Origin: Salvator merianae
Lineage: Eukaryota; Chordata; Lepidosauria; Squamata; Teiidae
Direction: 5' to 3'
Length of the DNA stretch: 64,000 nt
Assembly: GCA_003586115.2 (NCBI GenBank)
Contig: QVOM02000023.1
Span: 9,545,833 to 9,609,832 of the forward strand
The number at the start of each line of letters is the position of its first letter. Position 1 is the stretch's first letter. A model generated the notes under the pieces. It did not search any database. It saw only the letters and a list, made by a program, of their open reading frames with translations, and was not told the DNA's origin. Made by a program: the position numbers and the translations under genes. This document shows positions 30,871 through 44,100 of the stretch, piece by piece.

Positions 30871-32475
30871 GCAGTATAAAAATTGCTATTGAAAAAAAAG
30901 AATTCTGGACTTCTTTCTCCTAGCAAGCCTGCCTGCTGCTTATCATTTCCCGCATTTCTTTTCGTTTTCATTTCTATTCTTGGAAGATTCAGAAGCAGGG
31001 CGTGTTGCTATTTTTAATGCCCGTAAGGAGGAAACAAAAGATGAGGAATGTTTTGCAATCACAAGAGAGATTGTACAAAGAGAGAGCAGACCAAATGTCC
31101 GCAGCAATTAGTTCTTTGTGAGAAATTGAGGATTTGTGTGGAGGGAGAAGGCAAGGCAGACTGATATTTCCTATCCTGGCCAAAGCTAATCTGAATGAGC
31201 AGAAGTAAAGTTTTGTCATGCACCCCACGTATTACATCTGTTCCTCTGTTGTTAAATCTCTATCAGTGGAAAGGACAAGACTCCTACACCTTTAATTGTA
31301 GCATAGAAGAGGGAATTGTAGGGCTTTTGTACCTTTAATAGTTGCATGGAAAAGAGAGCTTCAGCAGATGTACCTTGCTATGGGGTAAAACCTGCTGAAA
31401 TTCCCTCTTTTGCATGGCAACCACAACCATCCCTGCCTTTGCTGTGTGAGACTCAGATGTCAGGAAGCACACGCACACAGGTGTGCAAAATGTTCCATTA
31501 CCTGCATTGCTTATTTACCTAAAAGATTAATGAGGGAGGAAGGAAGGACAGAGATTTTAATCGGCACTTTTTATAACTTAGCGCCCTTGATAATTGGGCA
31601 GTTTGCTGGGCTGGACTGGCTTTGGGTGAGGGAGGAAAGGAAACATAAGGAAACCCCTTCAAAAACTCGTTTTAACTGGCTTCGAACAGGGACCAATCAG
31701 ATACTGCCAGCTTGAGCCATTAAATAAAGGCATAAAGTTAACTGCGTCTGTAGCTTTAATAGCATAGTTTCAGATATTCATAAGCCTATGAGACAAGGTA
31801 CCTAATAAATAAAAATAGAAGGGGTGCCATAATTTTACCCATGTACCCTCTACAGGCCATTGCTGGGCAGCAGGAAAGGGGAGAAGTGGGAATTTCCTTT
31901 CCTTTTGCCCGCTTTCCTGCCAATGGTGCCTAGGTGTCTCCATCCCCATAGAGTTCCAAAGCAATTAGCGGCTATTTCCTGTGAATTGGGAAGGGGAGAA
32001 GAGACTTCATCTGGAAACCTTTGCTTGCTCTTTCTACCCTTTTCCCACAGTCCCTAAGGCGGGCCGGTTGAAGGGGTGAACCATCATGTCTGCCCACAGA
32101 GATACAAGAGCGAATCAGAAATCTTCAGCTAGCCCCAAAGCCCTACCAGGCCACGATGAAGAAAATGCATTTGACAAGGTAAACTGGGAGCACAGCAGGA
32201 AGAAGGCTTGATGCTTTTAAAAAATGTACTTGTTCGCTTGGAATTTTGGGATATGGTTGTGCTCCCTCAGAAGGAATGGGTCTGTAGCCTGGGGTATCGC
32301 TGGGAACACCCCTGTCACCTTAGGCTCAAGTGATCTCTGAGGCAAGAAGCTTATGATCCACAAAAGTCAGAAAACAGAGCAAAGGAGATCCGGAGACAAT
32401 CTCAGGGAGCAGAGATGTTATTCAGAAGTTAAACAGAATCTTCCAGTGCTGAGTATGATCAATATACAGAATCAC

Positions 32476-32513
32476 TGGGAGGGAGGGAGGGAGGGAGGGA
32501 GGGAGGGAGGGGG
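32476..32513 (+). repeat. (GGGA)n tetranucleotide repeat
   Basis: About nine tandem GGGA units, perfect except at the 3' end. They lie in ENTPD8 intron 1. G-runs on one strand give some quadruplex potential. Confidence 0.9.
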
Positions 32514-33159
32514 AAAAGAAATATAAGACATGTAAATTATAAATACAATGTATATAATATGCAGAGATTGAATAAAATATAAAACTGGAGGGAAAAAGAA
32601 GAAGAGCCAGCATACTGAATACTCAAGAACAATCACTTTTGGAAATTCAAGCCAGCTGACCTGACCACACCACAACCCTCTCTTGAAGCATTGTGTTCGT
32701 TTTATGAAACCAGATACTTGTGTTACTTCCACCCATTTTTTCCTTTTGACTTCTTCCTCCTTCTCTTCTCCTTTAGACCTAATTCTCTGCCACACTCTTT
32801 CCTTTCCTAAAGTCAGAGCTCCCTCCCCCAAAACTGCCCAGGTGATCAGTGTGCTTTTTTGAAACCAGCTAATTAACACTAACCTTCATTACAAAAAACT
32901 GGCTTTTTTTGAAACCAGATGTTCATATTCCCCATGGCCCTTGCTCAGGAAGAAGAGCCTTCCAGCAGAACAGACTATTGCTCCTGATGCCGTAAAGGCG
33001 CCTTCAGAGATCCTTTATCCCACCTTCCAAAAGGATGCTTTTTTGGGATCGTTGGGACAAATAAGGAACAGAACATGTATGACCCTGTGTCATCCCATTT
33101 CCCATGTGGGAGCGTAGCCCTACTTCTTCCTATCTACTGTCCACCAAACCAACTGGAGA

Positions 33160-33335
33160 GACAGGCAAGATACCTCTAAAGGCCATTTGCAGGGAGTTGA
33201 GAGCAAGTGAAGGTTTTCCCTTCGTCTTCTGCTTGAGATGTCCAGAAGCAATTGGTAGACCCACTGTGTGAGGCAGGATGCTGGACTAGACGGGCTGTGG
33301 CCGGATCCAGCAGGACTTCTGTTATGTTCTCACCT
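33160..33335 (+). repeat. Dispersed 'gctggactagatggg' family copy
   Basis: Close copy of the element at 11,476-11,695: 'gcaagatacctctaaaggccatttgcaggga', 'cttctgcttgagatg' and 'gatgctggactagacggg'. It ends at 'gttatgttct'. Confidence 0.65.
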
Positions 33336-35864
33336 AGCTCACATCTTAAGTTCCCACAGTCTGAATGTAATAAATACAGAAATGCTCAAGTACAGAAGAC
33401 AGCTCTGCTTAACTCTTTTGCTTTTCTTGTGTGTTTTTACTTTCCTCTTAAAGAGTTCAGGGCCTCCCTCACTGCAGTTGGTATAGTTCAGGGGTCAGAC
33501 AGTGTTTTAACATCAGGGCCATTGGTCTTTAACATCCTGGGCCTCGTGCCTCTTGGCATAAAAGAGGAGGATTATTGTTTGAACAAGTTTATAGCAGGTC
33601 AGAGTAGCTTTCTCTCCGGGAAACAGGAACTTTAAAAGACTCTTTAAATGCACAGAAAACCCAATCACTCCATCCACCAAAGCACACACACAGAAATGCA
33701 TTTAAAAAACAAAAGAAAATTAAGATAAATTGTGAGATTATTATCATGCCTCACTTTCAAAAGCTCTTAAGCAATGCTTCAGTTTCTCTTCATTTTATTT
33801 AGCATTAAGGAGGCTGAATGAAAATTCCAGAAGCAAAAAGAGTTCAGAAACGAGTGGATAAAACTGGATGATTTCTGGCTATCTTCATAGAGAACAGAAG
33901 GTACACTGGGTAAGAACAGAGTCTGAAAAACGGGTTGTTGTTATGGTTATTATTTATGTATTTTTATTCTGCCCTCCATGAGCTGGAACCAAAGCAGCTG
34001 TTGTAGCTTGAAAAACAAACATTTCCCAACTCTGATTCTGGTCCAGAGCAGATGTGTGCAAAATCTGCACAGGTAAAAGCTGAAAGTCCCATAAAACTGA
34101 AGCTCTCTTCAGGTGCCTACATAACCAACCCATGCAGTTTTCTTAGCAGCAATTCAGAACTGCTTCGGCACCAATTTTTGCCTCTGTTCTTTTGAGCACA
34201 GTGTTCCTTATTGAACAAATAGATATGCTAAAAGAGGGATGGGAAAGAACCCTGCCAAATCCTGCGTGACAGGGATGAAATCACTTCCTTGGAACTTTTA
34301 CTATATCTGTGTGTAAAGTTTGATGAACTAAATGGAGCCAATTGTCATCTAAATCATCCCTTTTGACTCCATGTTCCAGTTTGTGGGTCTAAATTATGCA
34401 TAAAGAAGATGAGCAACAATCCATTCAATAGAACTCCAAACTGGTTCTTTTGAAGCCCCTTCAAAGTAGCCTAGGGGTGCATGCATCCATATGATGGGGC
34501 TAAAAGGGTGAATTGAAATAGTGTCCATCAGATAAGTCAGTTCAAATAAGGGCAACTTCAGCACCTGATTTTGGTGCCATCTAGTGTCAGCAAGAACTGC
34601 TTGCTGGTGCTTTATTTCTCTAACCCTTCTTATTAGTTTCACTTTCATTGAGCTGCCTTAACAGCAGACCTCAGCTGACTGGTGGGGTCTGGGGAAAAAG
34701 TCAACCCCTCCTGCGCACAACTAGTTATATGGTTCAAGTCCAGCTTAGAGATAAAGTCCTAGATGATATGGCAAGGAGCAGTGTGACCCAACACCATCTC
34801 CATTGCCTTGGCAGATCTTTTCACCAGTGCCGTACCTGGTGAGTAGCGTGGGTGTCCCATGAGGTCAGTTTTGATGATTAACATGCCTAAATGGCAGCAG
34901 AATGAGATAAACAGAGCGCTTGGAGGGACCTTTAACAACATTAAGTGCTATTGATTTGTTCTTTGTACTTGTGAAGTATAAACAAAAAAAGAAAAGAAGG
35001 AAAGAAGGAAAGAAAGAAACCATCAAACCAAACTCCTGAAAGCAGCAAATTCAATGTGTTCGCTTAGAAACAAAGGTCTAAGGCTGAGTTCATTCGTGGA
35101 AAAAAACTGGTTCATTGGTTGGATCATTCACACACTAGCCTGCCTCTCTCCCAAAAAACATTCAAAGCTTAGATATGAACACAGCCTTAGCTATGGCTTA
35201 GAGACGGTTGGCAGGTGGGATCACGCTAGCCTAGAATGTCCAGCTAACATTACTCATGGGCACTGCAGTAAGGCAATAATACTCTCCCACATGCCCACTC
35301 CAGCAACCTCTGCAGAGTACTGCCGTTCTCAGTAGCTGGTGATTCATCCCCCCAAATCCACTGTGCACGATTATAACAGTCCCATTAGAATCAGCCAAAG
35401 GCCCCTCTTATCAAGCCTGATCCAGTGTACAGGCTCTGTGGGAGGCCAAAAGCCCAACAGGAAACCAACAGACGTCTTTCTTTCCTTCTTTTTCTTCCTT
35501 TCTTCCTTTGTTTCTCTCTCTCTCTCTCCTCCTCCGTACAGTTGTCTCTTTGCAACCAGTGCTGCAGCCGAAGTGGCTTTTCAGCATGGCACACTCATCT
35601 TGCTGTCCTATCGGGTCCCCTCCGAGGAGCTGCAGAGCTCCCTTTCAAGCCTCCTGATTTCCTGGCCGCCTCCACGACCTTGTGGCGATGAGTTCCGGAG
35701 GCGAAGGGACCTTTCATTCACCCATGCCACAGTTTTGTTGGAGGGTACCCCGCCATCTGGTACCACACGAGGGAGGAAGAGCAAGCAAAGCTCCCCCGAC
35801 CTGATTTCTCCACGTTTCGTATCTTTCCCGAGGGCAAGGGGGTGGGAGTGGGGTCTCCACTTAC

Positions 35865-36300
35865 CTCCAGGGGGCAGAAGAGGATCCAGTGGCTGTCCCA
35901 GGCCAGGCGGCAGGATGGTCCGACTCCGTCACCACCAAATGAACGTTCCCTTGCAGGGATGTGCAGCTGTACAAAGGTTACCTGTGTGCAGATATGGGAG
36001 CAGCCAATCACGCCCTCGCCTCCTCCTCCTCTCTCTCTCTCACCTGTCACTGAAGCCGGAGCCGGGCCTGGCCTCCCCCTTTTCTAGCCAGGGCGGCCTG
36101 TGCCGAGGAACACCCCTTTGGCGCCACTGGCTCCCAGGGTTTGTTTACAAAGCCCCGGTCGGTCTCGGTAAGGGCAGCTTCCCTAGCGGAGCGCACGGGG
36201 CCAAAATAGTTTCCAGACACGGAAGCACTCGAGCAAGAATTTCCTTGATGGCTGCATAATGAGGACCCAAAGATACGGTGTTTGCTTTTCCTGTTTCTAA
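35865..36300 (-). promoter_or_regulatory. Likely promoter and noncoding exon 1 of ENTPD8
   Basis: A strong minus-strand donor, CTGGAG|GTAAGT, has its last exon base at 35,865. It sits in a GC-rich, CpG-containing stretch about 5.7 kb upstream of the ATG exon, whose acceptor at about 30,118 has no coding sequence before it. The transcription start is not visible and the outer bound is arbitrary. No TATA box was recognised. Confidence 0.5.
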
Positions 36301-36974
36301 GCGCTGCAGGTGGATGGGCACTTGTCAGACCTGGAGAGGTGTGTGGGGGGGGGAAGGCGAAGGCAGCAGAGAAAAGGAGCCCACTGCCCGGCAAAGCCCG
36401 GAGCCACGTCTCCACCTAAGTTTCAATCCAGCCTGAGTCCACTTTCAGCGAGTGCCAGGAGGCTGTTTTCTTTCAGCATGATCCAGCTCAGAACGTTCTC
36501 CTTCGGGTTAGATAAAGTGGAAAGGAAGCGACCCGTCACGTCACTGACGAGCTCTCTAGCTCTGAAACGAGATTGAAGCTCAGATGTGGTCGCAACCACA
36601 GAGTACGCGCCCTGTGCCTTCTCGGAAAGGATACTGTCCCACGATCACTTCCTTTGCTGAGTCTCGGGGGGGGGGGCTGTTATACCTCTGAGCGGCTGTA
36701 GCTCAATGCAGAACCTTACACATTCTGCCCACAGCCTCTCCCCCAAAGGAGAGGGCACTGCATCTTATGAGCTCTGCCAGTTGAATCTTCTGCCTGCAGG
36801 TGCTTTGCTACTGCTGCTACCCAGCCTGGTGGCAAAACAACTGCAGAAAGAAGATTCAGCTCAGAGAAGGCCTACAATGCAGCGCTCTAACCTGGAGCTA
36901 CAGGTATTTACTGAAACAGCAAGGGTGGAATGGCAAACCACTGTATCAGCCAAGAAAACTGCATGGTGGTGTCT

Positions 36975-37210
36975 GTGCAGTGGTTGTAGCTCAGTGGTAG
37001 AGCAACTGCCTGGGAAGCAGAGGGTTGTAGGTTTGATCCCCAGCCTCTCCCTGGAAGAAGGTCATGGCAAACCACTTCTGTACCTCTGCCAAGAAAACTG
37101 CATTAAGGTGTCCATGTAGTGGCTGTAGCTCAGTGGTAGAGCAACTGCCTGAGAAGCAGAAAGTTGTAGGTTTGATCCCCTGGAAGAACGGAGCAGCAAA
37201 CTCCTTCTGT
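36975..37210 (+). mobile_element. Two tandem tRNA-derived SINE copies
   Basis: Copy one (about 36,975-37,112) is full: tRNA-like head 'gtagctcagtggtagagcaact', B-box-like 'gtaggtttgatcccc', tail 'ggcaaaccacttctgta...gccaagaaaactgcat'. Copy two (about 37,122-37,210) restarts with an almost identical head and a shortened tail. It is the clearest reference copy of this family in the window. Confidence 0.7.
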
Positions 37211-38324
37211 ATCTGTGGCTGCCAGACAGGGTTTGAACCTGTGATCTTCCACTTTCTTGATATTTGCCCTTCCACTGGTGTGAGCCACTTCCTCATGGAG
37301 AAGTAGCTTCCCCCGCAAAGAATCACAAATTAAATAGCCAGAAGTGCAACAGAGGACACAACTTCCTTCCCACAGATTCCCTCCCACCTGCCCAAGGTGA
37401 GAGGCTAAAGACAGGTCAGCGGAAAGAAAACACAATAAACACCTCAAACCAGTTCTGCAAGACTGGTGTGACTCCCAAAGCACACAGCTGGTTCGCACAA
37501 ACGTCACCAGGATGAGGCAGGGGCCCAGTCACACCTAAGTTTTAATCCAGCTTCAGTTCGCTTTTGAATTGAAAGAGCACGATCAGCAAAGTGACTAATC
37601 ATTTTCTTTCCACATGCGCTAAGCCAAAGGTGGATTTTCCAAGTTAGAAAATGCTGAAAGAAAACATCTTGTTACTTCACTGATTAAAAAGTCGGTGTGA
37701 CTGGGCCCATAACAGGCGGGTGACCACATCTCAGAAATCCCAAGTGCTCAGAGGATTCTTTAAAAAAATGTTATTGCAGATTGCCCCTTCAAGAGGGACC
37801 GGCTTGCTCCAGCATAGATCTTTAATTTGTATAAGAGGTGGAATGAACGCACTAGTGTCTGCCCATTGCTTCCTATAAGCTGTTTTTAAGACACTTTTCT
37901 TTTTTATTATGTGCAGATGCAGCTGAATGTTGAGTTTTGTTCAGACAAAGGAGAGAAAAGTAAGTCTGCTTTAGAGGCCAAACTTCATTGAGATTTAAGA
38001 ATGCGGTGACCAAACATGAAGGACACATCCCTTCTTCGGTGCATCAGTTCATTAAGGTTCAAACTAGATCACAGTGTCCTCATTAATCACTGATTAGCTG
38101 ATGAAGGCAGAATTCTGATCCTACCTTTACGGCTGCAGTGGCACCATTAATTAAATCCTTAATGAACATAAATCACTGTTGCAACCAGCTGACAAAGGAG
38201 AAAGAGTGAGTTTGGTGTTTTGTTTTAATTTGTCTCTTAACAGGAAAGGTGATTCAGTTTATTAGGTAAATGACCCCACCATTTTCCCCAAACAATCATA
38301 GGTTTATATGATAGTTAGGGAGAG

Positions 38325-38360
38325 AGAAAGATGGATGGATAGATAGATAGATAGATAGAT

Positions 38361-38391
<31 letters not shown>

Positions 38392-38393
38392 CT

Positions 38394-38456
<63 letters not shown>

Positions 38457-38555
38457 GATAGACAGAGACAGATAGACAGATACTGATAGATAGATAGATA
38501 GATAGATAGACTGATTGATTGATTGATAGAGATAGACAGATAGATAGATAGATAA

Positions 38556-38589
<34 letters not shown>

Positions 38590-38682
38590 GATAGACAGAG
38601 ACAGATAGACAGATACCGATAGATAGATAGATAGATAGATAGACTGATTGATTGATTGATTGATAGAGATAGACAGACAGAT

Positions 38683-38737
<55 letters not shown>

Positions 38738-38742
38738 GATAG
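38325..38742 (+). repeat. (GATA)n compound microsatellite
   Basis: About 410 bp of GATA units, with interspersed GACA, GATT and (GA)n blocks. It includes a higher-order duplication: the segment 'tgatagacagagacagatag' occurs at about 38,457 and again at about 38,589. Intergenic between ENTPD8 and NSMF. Open frames across it on the minus strand (YLSI repeats) are artefacts. Confidence 0.95.
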
Positions 38743-40498
38743 ATACTCCCATGCCTGGGGTGCTCCAAAGAAATCTGGATCCCCCCAACTTCTGGGGGCT
38801 CTCAAGGTGAGGACACCAAGCTTAGATTCTCCCTTCTGCTTAAAGCGGATGCAAAAAGCCTGGAGGTTTTTCGTCTGTGCCTCTGGCAGTTGGCTCTGCT
38901 TAAACCCAATCCCAAGGTGGCTGGCATTCAGTCATGCGTGCATCACTTCCGACAGAACAGAAGGGGTCCTTCGGCCCAACCCTCCCCAGCCGTCCGTCCG
39001 GTTCTGGCAGAATCTTGCTCACCCTTGCCAGCCAATCTGCGCCAGGCCCGCTGGCGAGGAACTGGCTCATTAGCTTTGAAAGATCAGAAGGAGAGACAAC
39101 GATAAGGAGAGCGACTAGATGAGCATTTCTCATGTTCTTGAGACCCTCCTGTTTTTCGAAGCGTTATCTTGGAGTAAATCCAAACAGCAGGGCTGTCTGC
39201 AGTACCGTTTTATCACAGATTTCCTGCCTTCATTTCTAGGACATGATATATTATATTTGGAGCATTGGGATAGACGCTAGGGGCCTTTGGTTTCGAACCC
39301 CGCTCTCAGTCTCGAACACCTTGGGCCAGTTGCTGCTTTTAACTCTGCCCTACAACACAGGTTTGTTGTGAAGATAAGAGAATAATAATGCGAGCTGTCT
39401 TAAGCTCATGAGGGAAGAAGGAGGGATCAATAAAATTTCCGTCAAAATCTCCATTTAGTTCAAAACTGGCACCACTTCTGTGTATCCCATTAGCCTACAT
39501 GGTCTCCTGCAAACTAGCTGTTTTTGTGGCTAGGGAGGCATTGTCCTTGCAATTATGACACACTTGGTGTTTGCGTTGGCCAATATCCTGACAGACGAAA
39601 CCACCCTTGAAAGATCCAGCCCAATGCTCCAAGCCCAAGCGAGAATTTCCGAGCCAACTCTGAGCCAACCCGGGGCAACAAATCTGAACCTTGCGGGTTT
39701 GCATGGGGAAAAAAAAGTATTCTAGGGTGAGGCCAAACCATAATCTGCCCAAATCAACAAATCACCTTCTGTAAAGTGAGCTTCAGTGTGAAACAGCACC
39801 GCTGACACGTAACCCCACCAATGGCATTCTGGGACGCCTCCTCCTTTCACCTCGCCGCCTCGCCAAACTGTCGCTCCACTGACTTTACATAAAAGCACTG
39901 AAAGATACATGATAAGAGAAACCAGGGAGGGGAAACTACAGCCTTCCTCTCCCTGATACTTCTGATTCTTTGCACGCTTTACGGCTGGCTTCCTCTCCAC
40001 GCTATTGTGCCTCAAAAGTCATCTGGGCTGCACATTGTTTTCAGAGTCAGGGGAGTGTTATCATGCAAAGGCCTGTTTGTGCGGATGCCAAGTCACTGAG
40101 CCGTGCCAAACTGACCATTCTGCCTGCCCTCCTCAGCTGCAGGTGAGGATTACTGATGGGCAGGTCCTCAAAAGCCAAGAGGGTTTTTGCCAGGGAAGAC
40201 AAGGAAGCCATGTTACTGAAGAATCAGCCTGCGTGATTCTCTGCCGCAAGGCAGGGCGAGGGCCATAGACTTTGATTATGAGAAGGGATGAGGAAAGACA
40301 AGGCCCTTTCTGCACTCAACTGCAGCAGGTCGGGGTCAGTGGGTCTGGAACAGCCAGGCCCACCGATCGCAAGCTCGGGATGGAGTGGGTGGGATCGGTG
40401 CTGTCTGCACCAAGGGCAGTGATCCAGAACAGCCCATGCCACAGCCTCTATCATGCACTCTGGCGTATGGCTCATCCAGTCTACCAGCATACTAGGGG

Positions 40499-40557
40499 GT
40501 GGTATACTGGACCATGGAGGTGTGTGAACGACATGATTTTGTGGTCCAGTATACCAC
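40499..40557. repeat. Perfect 16-bp inverted repeat
   Basis: gtggtatactggacca at 40,499-40,514 is the exact reverse complement of 40,542-40,557, around a 27-nt loop. Intergenic. It could be part of a palindromic mobile element or a structured RNA; nothing nearby decides. Confidence 0.85.
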
Positions 40558-40714
40558 AGGGCAGAGAATTATGTCAGCTTTTTCCAGCATCAACCTAATG
40601 AAAATATTGGACACTGATCTGCAAGATCTTTATTCTGGTCAAAGGTCCCTCTGCTGTTCAGCTCACAAAGATGAAGAGCACTGCTATGCTCAGATGACCT
40701 CAGCTATTTGTATA

Positions 40715-41106
40715 CGATGGTGTCATATTTGATCTCGTTTACCATGATTAATTATCACCTACTCTTTATATTCCCTTTACACTTACCATCTTATTACTCC
40801 AGTACCGTCACAACTCTGGGGTTACCAGTTGTATTTGAGTGATTTGTTATGCAATTTTGTTTTTTTAAATGAGTCTTTGTACTGTAATAAAAAATTATCT
40901 GACACTGGGAAGATGGCATCATATTTGTTCTTGTTTACTATTATTATCACCTAATCTTTAAAACTCCTTTACACTTACCGTTTTATTACCCCAAAACCAT
41001 CACAGCTCTGGTGTTACCAGTTGCATTTGAGTGTTTTGTTATGCAATTTTGTTTTGTAAATGGGTCTTTCGATTGTAATAAAATTTTGTTCTTATCTGAC
41101 ACTGGG
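40715..41106 (+). repeat. Direct duplication of an AATAAA-bearing unit, about 190 bp
   Basis: Unit 1 (about 40,715-40,910) and unit 2 (about 40,911-41,106) share 'acactt acc', 'ttaccagttg', 'tatgcaattttgttt', 'tgtaataaa' and 'atctgacactggg' in order, at about 80-85% identity by eye. Each ends with an AATAAA. It looks like a tandemly duplicated 3' end, perhaps of a retroposon. Confidence 0.8.
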
Positions 41107-41109
41107 TGG

Positions 41110-44100
41110 AAGGAGGATAAAGGACCCTTTATTTGTGCCAGCAGGTTGCACAGAAGGAGAATACCCCAGAGTCCCTAAGAAAGAGAGGAAAAAGTGAGGC
41201 GTTAGAGGTGAAATGAGAAAGAAGAGATATAGTGAGGGAATAGAACAGTTTTTATGTCATCATCAAGGTTTCTTTTTATTAAATCACATCTTAAAACCTA
41301 GAAACTTCCATTAGTTTGGGACATGAGCTTGTATACAGAGGAAGGAGACTAGGGATGAGCAACCCAGCTTCAGGTGGCAGCCAAAAAAGAATTGCTTGCC
41401 AATGGTAACCAGCAAGGTCAGTTTTTGAATTAAGGACACTAAAGGAAAACTCAGTCATTAAAAACCACCATGCTGGGCCCTAATGCTTGGCAACGTCTTT
41501 CCATCAGATGCCGCTGCATATACACACAAAAAAAGCATATAAAGTAGGCCTCTGTGAGATCCAGCAAATATGGCAGTTCTCTCCACATATTGCTGAAGCC
41601 AGTGGCCTCTATCTAAAGGAGGATTGGAAAGAACAACACACCAGAGGGAACTACCGAGAGCACTTGTGAGAGCAGCTGGGAAGGGGTGCAGCTCTGTCTG
41701 GTTGCCTCCCTTTGATCTCCCTGAATGGTGTTTGGATGCACTGTGGATCAAAACACAGTTTGGGATGATCAAAAGAGGTGGGGTTGCCAACCAGAGCTTC
41801 GTGTACTTCCTCAAATGCTCTGGTGGTTCTAATTTATAGATCTGGTTACCAGTCATTTCTAGCAGATTCCACTGCAGAAGAGACAAGTCACCAACCAATT
41901 TTAAAAAGGGACTAGCCTCTTCTACACTTTAAATAGTTGCGGTAGAAATGGCAAGTTTTCCATGCAGACTCTGTTCTTTTGTTTGTTAGGGCCGCTCCTT
42001 GGATCAAAACCAGTATCGTTTACCAAAAGCCTAAGAAGAAGCTACAAAGCAGCCTGGACCGAAAGGATCTCTAGTATCTGGAGCTTCATCGTGCCTTTTT
42101 CCAAATTCTCGTCCACTGAGCACATTTTGGACTCAAGAATCTGCCATTTGTGTTTCCCTTTTTTGTACTTACCTGATAAGATTTTCATCCTGGGCTTACT
42201 CCGCTAAGCTCAAAGTAGCATCCAAGTCCCGCCTCCAATTTTATTCTCACAACACCCCTGTGAGGTAAGTTATGCTGAGAGATGGAGGCTAGCTCAAGGC
42301 CATTCAGTCAGCTTTACAGCTAAATAAGGATTTGAACTTGGAATTCCAATCAACCACTGAGCACTGCATATTGGGTACCTTAAGACGGGCCTGGAGTCCA
42401 CAAGGGTGAACTTGGAGGGTAAGGTCACCAAAGTTCTCATCCATTGGCCAGGCCTCCTGCTCCTGGTGCTAAGTCTGTGCAATTTCATTATAAAACAAAC
42501 ACAAATCACAGACTTTTTATCAAGCCTTACCAGTGCCATCGACTGGTTGATCAAACCCCACCCACTACTTCAGAATTTCCAAGGCAGTTTACCACACTAG
42601 TGTATCATATGCTTTTTAGGTTAAAACTGTGACTGAAAAGTAAAGTGCTTTCCCCATCTGACAATGGCCAACCAGCAGGAACAGTGGCCTTCAGTTGCAG
42701 CAAGTCGGAAACTCTTAGGAATTTGGCCAAATTGAATCTTATGCCTGCCAGAAAACAGAGGTACATTGTTTACATCCCAGCAAGGAAGTTATTCACACTG
42801 TGTGAAAAGAGATCAGTCTTGTCCTAAGGACTGAGGTCCTAAAACTCAGGAAGTTTTTTGTTTAAAAGAAAACAAACAAACAAAGCATCTCAAGGGTCAA
42901 AAAGTCAGGAAAAATGAGGTCACTGGTATAGGTGATCCTTCGCACCCCAGGCCAATATGTTATTGCTGAATACTTCAATGGATGAGCCATGAAATGCCAT
43001 CATTTGGACTCAGCACGGCTCAGCATGTGTGTGTGTGTTTCAGAGACTCACAATTTTTACAATCCAACATGAACCTCGTGGTGCTGCACTAAATGAGCTG
43101 CCCAATCGTGCAACAGCGGGTAAGCAAAAGTTTACAACCCACGATCGTCCAAATGGAGACCACGGAGACCATCTGCAGCTTCCAGGCTCCTTGGATCTGT
43201 GGATCAACTTCTGCCAAAGTGTAGAGGTCCACCACAAAACCACGTGGGAGGGGGGAATGTGGCATTTTGCATCAAATGGGGCCACTGCTTAGTGGTAGAA
43301 ATGCATCTATTGTGCGTCAACAAACTCGAGCTATATCCTTGACATCTCTAAAACCGTGTTGAGGATCGCCTTCTCTGCCAGAGATCATAAGGAGACCACG
43401 CATGATCACAAAGACCATTGGCTTGATCCAGTAGTGAGGCACGCCTTATGCTCCCCGCTCCCACAGAGAGAATGTCCCAGGATTTGAGGCCTAGGAAGCA
43501 ATGATGGATTGCTTCCAATCCCTTCTCCCAGCATATCCAGATGTTGCTGCATTAAAGGCAGCTGTGCAGAACGCAATGTTGATTCTGCCTTGCTAAGCAC
43601 AATTTCTAAGACCAGCCATGAGTGTGGCTGGTGTAAACACCCCTGAGGCTTCCCAGGAGAATGCTAGGAAATATTCTCACTAGGCCTGGAGCTCTGATCA
43701 TGTTCTAAAGACCCTCTCTGATTCTCTCCATCAGCCGCAAAAGCTGCAGGGTTTGGACAGCTGCATCTAGTTTGACATTAATGTGGTGCCACAAGATGAC
43801 GATCAGGGTGCATGTAAAACGTAGTACTCTAGCTAGAAACAGCCCACCCAATATCAGGGGCTGCAAATGGCTGGTGAACAAGGATGGACAGGTTGAATCC
43901 CCACCATCGTCCTCAGAAAACTTCCAACTTGCTGTCAAGAAGACGACTTGCAGGTATTCATGGAGCCCCATAGATTAAGCTCAACTTCAGTGCGTCTAGG
44001 GTTCGTTCTGCTCTTCCCTACCTTTAGCTGCAGTAAGTGGGTCTGGCTCAACCCAGCCCACAGATTCCAACTAGGGAAAGGCGTGGGCAGGATCAACCCC

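Larger units (their letters stand above)
30870..35864 (-). other. ENTPD8 first intron, no coding exon recognised
   Basis: About 5 kb between the probable noncoding exon and the ATG exon. It contains a dispersed repeat at about 33,160-33,335, a (GGGA)n array at 32,476-32,513 and short GAAA/GAAG arrays near 34,990-35,015. No further exon was recognised. Confidence 0.45.

Noticed and set aside
38325..38742. CRISPR-like array
   Set aside because: Eukaryotic GATA microsatellite; no repeat-spacer pattern.
38296..38805. Three overlapping 150-170 codon minus-strand frames (YLSI repeats)
   Set aside because: Translation of the GATA array in three frames; no biological signal.
41458..41898. 146-codon minus-strand frame
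   Set aside because: No recognised domain; composition resembles decayed retroposon sequence, but the match was too weak to name.
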